Assembly (NCBI GenBank): GCA_027482985.1
Contig: JAIXVO010000159.1
Location: 1 to 11,168 of the forward strand
Length of the DNA: 11,168 nucleotides
Source: Cyanobacteriota bacterium
Lineage (GTDB): Bacteria; Cyanobacteriota; Cyanobacteriia; Leptolyngbyales; Leptolyngbyaceae
Direction of reading: 5' to 3'
The translations under genes and the position numbers were made by a program. This document shows, in pieces, positions 7,262 through 11,168 of this stretch. The notes below the pieces were generated by a model that saw nothing but the letters and a program-made list of their open reading frames with translations, had not been told where the DNA came from and searched no databases. The number at the start of each line of letters is the position of its first letter. Within the stretch, counting starts at the first letter, position 1.

Positions 7262-7440
7262 GGGGTTGCCCATGCGTCTGGAGGAACTTGGGCTTGAATT
7301 TCCTGCACCCGTTCTAACAGGTTTAGAATCCCAGTGGTTTGAGGTGTGGTTTGGCTAGGCTGGTCTTTTGCCTTGCGTTGTTTGATAAATAGACCGGTGG
7401 GGATATAAGGATAATAAGCAGCAGTTGCCCAGTACTCTAC
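7225..7440 (-). other. Unrecognised short reading frame, possibly a gene remnant
   Basis: On the minus strand an open frame ends with a TGA at 7225-7227, inside the 3' end of the zur gene. Its last 45 or so residues look protein-like: an amphipathic helix I-L-N-L-L-E-R-V-Q-E-I-Q-A-Q followed by V-P-P-D-A-W. There is no ATG close upstream and no ribosome-binding site, and the frame opens into sequence that overlaps the transposase remnant on the other strand. It may be the end of a small gene broken by insertion, or chance. It would be co-directional with the MacB-type permease. I do not recognise a family. Confidence 0.2.
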
Positions 7441-7568
7441 CGATGCTAAATCTAGAGCGCATTCTCCAGAATGACCGCTTGATGCGAGCCAGGGCACGGC
7501 TACCCAGACATTGGGGCAACGGCGGCGGCAAGAGGGCGGGCACCTTCCCAAACTTGCTGCGGCTTCCC
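7262..7568. other. 307-bp scarred intergenic region between zur and the permease
   Basis: The two flanking genes converge here and no complete gene fits. The region holds an AT-rich hairpin, TTCTAA-N5-TTAGAA (7312-7328), a short minus-strand reading frame (to 7225) and a likely transposase remnant on the plus strand from 7443. A T-run-bearing terminator is not seen for either flanking gene. It has the look of a decayed insertion site. Confidence 0.5.
7443..7560 (+). pseudogene. Likely N-terminal remnant of an IS transposase
   Basis: The frame starting at ATG 7443 reads MLNLERILQNDRLMRA. This closely resembles the N-terminus of a group of cyanobacterial IS5-like DDE transposases, which run L-x-x-L-L-x-x-D-R-L-x-R-A-L-T-G-L-N. 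The match stops there. In the same frame a basic Gly-rich G-N-G-G-G-K-R-A-G follows about ten residues later, which could correspond to the G-G-G-R-K motif normally found dozens of residues further on, as if by an internal deletion. Nothing like a DDE catalytic domain follows; the frame runs antisense into the end of the permease gene. Terminal inverted repeats were not identified. The similarity is from memory of the family and only 16 residues are convincing. Confidence 0.35.
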
Positions 7569-8828
7569 TCAGTCTGTGCGGAGGGCGGCGATCGGGTCGA
7601 GGCGAGCGGCGTTGCGAGCAGGAATCACCCCCGCGATTAAGCCGACGGTGAAGGCGAGGGTGAGGCCAGCCGCGATCGCCCAGAGGGAAATGACAAAGGG
7701 AAATTTGAATAGGAGGGCAGCGGCGAGGGCTAAACCTATACCGATCGCCACACCGATCGCGCCCCCGACTAAAGAAACGACGATTGCCTCGGTCAAAAAC
7801 TGGCTCAAAATGGCTTGATTTGTCGCGCCGATGGCTTTGCGGATGCCAATTTCGCGGGTACGTTCCACCACGGACACGAGCATAATATTGGCGATGCCGA
7901 TGCCACCGACCACCAGGGAAATGCCCGCGATCGCGCCCACCAGCACCGTAAACAAACTGACCACGCCGCTAAAGGTGTTAATCACATCCACCTGATTGCT
8001 GATGCGAAAGTCATCTGGGTCAGGGGGGTAAATGTTATGGCGAATCCGGAGCAGATTGGTGACCTGAAATTGTGCGGCTTCCAGTTGATTTTGATCCGCT
8101 GCTTTCAGCCAAAAGCCGCTGATGGCAGTGCCGCTGAGGGAATTATTACCGACAATGCGAGCCGACATCGTAGTGAGGGGAATATACACGCGATCGTCCT
8201 GATCCATGCCGCCCACCGATCCTTTCGACTCCATCACCCCCAACACAGTGTAACGGCCATTTTGAATCCGGACATTGGCTCCGACGGCGGTTTCTCCCGG
8301 CGCGAACAAGTCGTCTCGCACCCGACTGCCCAGCACGACGACGGCACTGGCATTATTCAAATCCGTGTCACTGAAGAACTGTCCCTCTTTAAGTTTGAGT
8401 TCTTTTACCGCCGGATAATTCAAATCGGTGCCAAGAATGGAGGTGGATGTGTTGCGATCGCCAGACACCACCTGTCCCAGCCGTTGCAAGAAGGCAGTCA
8501 CATCCTCGGCAGCAGGGGCTTGTTGGGCGATCGCCTCGGCATCTTCCCAGGTCAGCGTAGAAGCTGATCCTGCGCCCTGACTGATGCCCCCACTGCGAGC
8601 CGCGCCTTGCAACACCAGCAGGACATTCGTGCCCAACGCCTGAATTTGTTGTTCCGTCGCCCGTTGCACGCCCTGCCCCACCGAAGTCACCATGATCACG
8701 GAGGCGATCCCGATAATCACGCCTAACATCGTCAGTGCCGTGCGCAAACGGTTGCTCCAGAGGGCTTCCAGCGCCATCGTCGCCACTTCCAGCCAGGATA
8801 CTTGCGTGGTTTGTAAGGGTTTCAGCAT
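7569..8828 (-). CDS. MacB/FtsX-type ABC transporter permease
   Basis: This 419-residue inner-membrane protein has MacB-type permease architecture without a fused ATPase. One transmembrane helix lies near 29-50, followed by R-A-T-E-Q-Q-I-Q-A-L-G-T-N and a large periplasmic MacB_PCD-like domain (about 55-285). A C-terminal FtsX bundle of three helices follows (about 288-321, 342-373, 380-402). The cytoplasmic coupling loop E-R-T-R-E-I-G-I-R-K-A-I-G-A is at 322-335 and the family-typical P-A-R-N-A-A-R-L-D-P-I-A-A-L-R at 403-417. Such proteins act as mechanotransmission subunits in export with a periplasmic adaptor and TolC. The ATG at 8828 has AAGGAG upstream, and that site overlaps the stop codon of the adaptor gene, implying translational coupling. 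The required MacB-like ATPase is missing both between the two genes and downstream. Confidence 0.93.
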   Translation of the reverse strand: MLKPLQTTQVSWLEVATMALEALWSNRLRTALTMLGVIIGIASVIMVTSVGQGVQRATEQQIQALGTNVLLVLQGAARSGGISQGAGSASTLTWEDAEAIAQQAPAAEDVTAFLQRLGQVVSGDRNTSTSILGTDLNYPAVKELKLKEGQFFSDTDLNNASAVVVLGSRVRDDLFAPGETAVGANVRIQNGRYTVLGVMESKGSVGGMDQDDRVYIPLTTMSARIVGNNSLSGTAISGFWLKAADQNQLEAAQFQVTNLLRIRHNIYPPDPDDFRISNQVDVINTFSGVVSLFTVLVGAIAGISLVVGGIGIANIMLVSVVERTREIGIRKAIGATNQAILSQFLTEAIVVSLVGGAIGVAIGIGLALAAALLFKFPFVISLWAIAAGLTLAFTVGLIAGVIPARNAARLDPIAALRTD

Positions 8829-8845
8829 GGTGATTCGTCTCCTTA
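8829..8845 (-). promoter_or_regulatory. Shine-Dalgarno overlapping the adaptor stop codon
   Basis: On the minus strand the adaptor stop TAA is the first part of TAAGGAG, a strong ribosome-binding site about ten bases before the permease ATG. This layout points to translational coupling of the two subunits. Confidence 0.7.
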
Positions 8846-10183
8846 CCGGCCACCGGGACGATCGCCGCCCCGATTGCCACCCATGCCAGGAATCAGGGAG
8901 GGTGTGCGGGAAGGCGGACGTTCTCCCGGCGGAAAACTCAGCATCACCTGTTGTCCCGCTTGCAGCCCTGCTGTCACCACGGTTTTATCATTCACCGTAA
9001 TCCCCGTTTTGATCGGTTGAAATTTGGCTCTGCCGCCTTCTTTCCCAGCCAGCAACACGCCCGTCCCCTCTTCTTGCCGGACGATCGCCACCGTGGGAAT
9101 TACCAACACATTAGCCAATTGCCCCACATTGAATTGCACATTCATGTTCATGCCCGCTTTCAGGCGGTTTTTGGGATCAGTCACCGACATCTTCACCTCA
9201 AAGTTGGTGACATTTTGCTCCACCGTGGATTGCGTCGCGATTTGCGTCACCCGTCCGGTAAAGGTGTCGTCGGGAAAGGCATCCGCTTGCAGGGTCACGG
9301 ACTGCCCCAACTGGATGCGGGGAATGCTGGTTTCAGCGACTTTGGCGACCACCTGATTGTTCGCTGCCAGCGCCAAAATCGAGGAAGAGGTGGCGGAAGA
9401 CACGGCACTGCCGGATGTCGTCGGGGTGACAAAGGAACCGGGGTCAGCAAACTTGCGACTGACCACGCCACTAAAGGGGGCGCGAATCACCGTGTCATTA
9501 ATTTGCGATTCCACCGTTTGCAGTTGTCCTTCGGCACGAGTGACATCGGCTCTTGCCTGGGCAATGTCCTCCGGTCGCGCCCCCGCCTGTTGCAACGACA
9601 ACGCCTGTTTCGCCTGATTCACTTGGGCGACAGCGCGATCGCGTTCGGCTAGGGACGCATTGTATTCCCGTTGCGACAGGGCACCCGTTTGAAACAACTG
9701 CTGATTTTGCTGAAACACTTGTTCCGCCTGCCGCAGTGCCGCCTGGGTATCTCGCACCCGCGCCTCAGCCTGGGCAATATCCTGCGTCCGGTTGCCTGCC
9801 AGGACTCGTTGTAAGACCGCCTGCGCCGCTGCTAGTTGCCCTTTCGCTTGAGTTAATGCGCCAGCGAAACTGGAACTATCCATCTGCGCCAGGATTTCTC
9901 CCTGCTCGACGCGATCGCCCTCCTGGACTCGCAGTTCTTGCAAAATCCCGGCACTTTTGGGGCTGACATTGACGGATTGTTCCGGCTGCACCACCCCATT
10001 CGCGGTAATGGTGATATCTAATGACTCTTGTTTCACCGTCGCCGTTTGTACCCGCCGCCGCTGTTCCTGCCGTTGGGCGCGAGTGTACTGGGTATAGGCC
10101 ACATATCCGCCCAGTCCCACCACACTCAAAGTTAATAAGATGAACAGCCATTTCGACAGCCGCTTTTTGCTCCGCCCTTTCAC
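8843..10183 (-). CDS. MacA/HlyD-type periplasmic adaptor (RND-type membrane fusion) protein
   Basis: The 446-residue protein bridges an inner-membrane pump and a TolC channel. A basic N-terminus and one membrane anchor (about 11-33) are followed by a split lipoyl domain: first half near 70-100 with R-V-Q-E-G-D-R-V-E-Q-G, second half from about 231 with I-R-A-P-F-S-G-V-V. Between them lies a long Gln/Ala-rich alpha-helical hairpin (about 104-228). A beta-barrel domain with L-K-A-G-M-N-M-N-V (341-349) and a membrane-proximal domain to about 415 complete the fold. The C-terminal 28 residues are Pro/Gly/Arg-rich and look variable. The start is GTG at 10183 with AAGGAG eight bases upstream. The permease follows after 14 bp, so the two form one operon. 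In most cyanobacterial relatives I would expect an ATP-binding gene between or after them; none is present. Confidence 0.93.
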   Translation of the reverse strand: MKGRSKKRLSKWLFILLTLSVVGLGGYVAYTQYTRAQRQEQRRRVQTATVKQESLDITITANGVVQPEQSVNVSPKSAGILQELRVQEGDRVEQGEILAQMDSSSFAGALTQAKGQLAAAQAVLQRVLAGNRTQDIAQAEARVRDTQAALRQAEQVFQQNQQLFQTGALSQREYNASLAERDRAVAQVNQAKQALSLQQAGARPEDIAQARADVTRAEGQLQTVESQINDTVIRAPFSGVVSRKFADPGSFVTPTTSGSAVSSATSSSILALAANNQVVAKVAETSIPRIQLGQSVTLQADAFPDDTFTGRVTQIATQSTVEQNVTNFEVKMSVTDPKNRLKAGMNMNVQFNVGQLANVLVIPTVAIVRQEEGTGVLLAGKEGGRAKFQPIKTGITVNDKTVVTAGLQAGQQVMLSFPPGERPPSRTPSLIPGMGGNRGGDRPGGR

Positions 10184-10216
10184 ACGTCTTGCTCCTTCCC
10201 GAAACCCCAGCGTTCT

Positions 10217-10355
10217 GTTTAGACTCTAACGCCCGCAACTGATTCACCTCGCAACAAAAATTAGACATTGCCGTAGGGTGCTGTTAGCGCTAGCGTAACG
10301 CACCGCCGTCGATGATTGATGCGTTGCTTAAAACACGCTCTGCTGGTTTAGACTC
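10217..10355. repeat. 10-bp direct repeat GTTTAGACTC flanking a palindromic element
   Basis: GTTTAGACTC occurs exactly at 10217-10226 and again at 10346-10355, 119 bp apart, on either side of the palindrome at 10277-10304. Read on the minus strand, the copy nearer the adaptor gene lies about 34 bp before its GTG start. The pair could be operators for the adaptor-permease operon or a duplication left by a small inserted element. The spacing favours neither clearly. Confidence 0.45.
10277..10304. repeat. Palindromic intergenic repeat of cyanobacterial type
   Basis: GGTGC-T-GTTA, then a 9-base centre containing CGCTAGCG, then TAAC-GCACC. It forms a 9-bp stem with a single bulged T, and the centre is itself palindromic. 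It resembles the dispersed elements with GGTGCGTTA...TAACGCACC arms found between genes in many cyanobacteria. It lies in the spacer between the SagB-like gene and the adaptor gene. No second copy was seen in this window. Confidence 0.6.
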
Positions 10356-10380
10356 ACTCGTCCAGCAATGGGTTTAAACC
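10341..10380 (-). terminator. Possible terminator of the SagB-like gene
   Basis: On the minus strand, starting about 8 bp after the stop codon, come the palindrome GGTTTAAACC (10371-10380) and then a hairpin TGCTGG...CCAGCA with a 15-base loop (arms at 10362-10367 and 10341-10346). A short TTTT run follows about ten bases later. The loop is large and the T-run weak, so it is a candidate only. One copy of the GTTTAGACTC repeat overlaps it. Confidence 0.3.
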
Positions 10381-10388
10381 TCCCTCGA

Positions 10389-11168
10389 TTAGCCCCGGTG
10401 CGGTCGTCCCAGTGTCGTGATGTACAGAACCGCTTCATCGGTGGGAATGCCCAGCACTTCGTTGACCTGATCATCAAAAAAGCCTGCGATCCCACTCACC
10501 CCCAATCCCAGATAAATCGCGGCCAGATTTAACCGTTGCCCCAAGTGTCCGGCATCCATATGGAGATAGCGATAGACGCGATCGCCGTAAGCTGCCACTG
10601 CCGCCCGCAAATCGGCGGTATGGAACAGGGTCACCGCAGCATCCCGACCCAGATCTTGCCCCAAACAGAGGAAGTGCAATTCTTGACGAAAGTTTTTAAA
10701 CCGAATTTGGCGAAGTTCCTGCGCTTTGGGGGCGTAGTAGTAACAGCCTTCGTCCAGCCCGTCCACGGAAGACACCACCATAAAGGTTTCCACTAAACTC
10801 AGGTCAAAATAATCGGGCGTACCGTCCAAACCTTGTTCCTGGTAAGCCTGAGCTTGATAGGTGAAGTGCAACACCTGTTTGAGTTCATCCAGGGTAAGGG
10901 ATTCCCCCGTGTAGGCGCGGGTCGATCGCCGCCGCAGGATGGTGGTTTCTAACTCTGCCAGTTTGGTGCCCCAGGTGAGGGGTGGCGTGACGGTCGAGGT
11001 TTTGGTGCAAAAGGGAAAATTGTATTTGTCGGTGCGCTGGCCTTCGGTGGGCGACAGTTTCCAGTTGACTTTGGCGGTGGGATTAAAGTCGATTTGGGTG
11101 GCACGATGGAAGTAGGGCAACAGGTCGCCATCGGGCAGGGTGGGGTAGGTGAGCTGGGTGGGGGCGGG
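10389..11168 (-). CDS. SagB/ThcOx-type nitroreductase-fold dehydrogenase, C-terminal part
   Basis: This is a flavin-dependent nitroreductase-superfamily protein of the SagB/ThcOx group. Some members oxidise azolines in modified peptides; the widespread cyanobacterial members have no settled role. The visible part has R-R-R-S-T-R-A-Y-T-G (FMN phosphate-binding region), then L-D-E-L-K-Q-V-L-H-F-T-Y, G-C-Y-Y-Y-A-P, the H-M-D-A-G-H-L-G-Q-R-L-N-L-A-A helix, G-L-G-V-S-G-I-A-G-F-F-D-D, and E-A-V-L-Y-I-T-T-L-G-R at the end. The reading frame stays open to the right edge through P-T-L-P-D-G-D-L-L-P-Y-F-H-R-A-T. A TTG at 11120 could be taken as a start, but this sequence is typical of the junction before the second domain in double-domain cyanobacterial SagB proteins of about 500 residues. 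I therefore call it truncated by the window. It is co-directional with the adaptor gene, 205 bp away. Confidence 0.88.
   Translation of the reverse strand, partial: PAPTQLTYPTLPDGDLLPYFHRATQIDFNPTAKVNWKLSPTEGQRTDKYNFPFCTKTSTVTPPLTWGTKLAELETTILRRRSTRAYTGESLTLDELKQVLHFTYQAQAYQEQGLDGTPDYFDLSLVETFMVVSSVDGLDEGCYYYAPKAQELRQIRFKNFRQELHFLCLGQDLGRDAAVTLFHTADLRAAVAAYGDRVYRYLHMDAGHLGQRLNLAAIYLGLGVSGIAGFFDDQVNEVLGIPTDEAVLYITTLGRPHRG

Noticed and set aside
7384..7417. Zur-box-like AT-rich stretch (TGATAAAT and GATAAT half-sites)
   Set aside because: The half-sites are not arranged as an inverted repeat matching the cyanobacterial Zur box, and the site lies downstream of zur, not before a zinc gene.
7815..8567. 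250-codon plus-strand frame opposite the MacB-type permease
   Set aside because: It is the antisense shadow of a clear membrane protein and has no domain character.

Overview
The window comes from a cyanobacterium. The octamer GCGATCGC (the HIP1 repeat typical of many cyanobacterial chromosomes) occurs more than twenty times in 11.2 kb, inside genes on both strands. Several encoded proteins also have recognisably cyanobacterial forms: the FurB/Zur-type regulator, the tandem SagB-like dehydrogenase and a TolC with a long Pro/Ala-rich N-terminus. The sequence is moderately GC-rich and gene-dense. It looks like ordinary chromosome, apart from one short scarred spot near 7.3-7.55 kb. Genus cannot be fixed from the sequence alone.

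Layout. From the left on the + strand: a TIGR03943/YcgQ-type membrane protein (130-891); a 231-bp gap with a dyad and a foldable leader; then a TolC-family outer-membrane channel (1123-3231) and a secreted M23/LytM peptidase (3269-4273), 37 bp apart and probably co-transcribed. A COG3044-type ABC-class ATPase runs on the - strand (4298-6130), its 3' end only 24 bp from that of the peptidase. Divergent from it is a small S4-type RNA-binding protein (6189-6410). This converges with purS (6459-6740, -), which is divergent from a Zur/FurB regulator (6854-7261, +). The 307 bp that follow hold no convincing intact gene: I see a likely transposase N-terminus remnant on + and an unexplained short reading frame on -. 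On the - strand follow, in transcription order from the right edge, a SagB/ThcOx-type dehydrogenase (cut by the right edge), a 205-bp repeat-bearing spacer, a MacA/HlyD-type adaptor (8843-10183) and a MacB-type permease (7569-8828).

How they work together. The adaptor and permease form a two-gene unit, with the adaptor stop codon embedded in the permease Shine-Dalgarno. With an outer-membrane TolC 4.3 kb away they would make a tripartite exporter, but no MacB-type ATP-binding subunit is encoded anywhere in the window. That gap, and the transposon scar directly downstream of the permease, are the most interesting large-scale observations. The other genes (purine synthesis, zinc regulation, S4 protein, COG3044 ATPase) look like unrelated housekeeping neighbours. 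I found no CRISPR array, tRNA, rRNA, prophage or clear defence system, and no convincing wholly new system.
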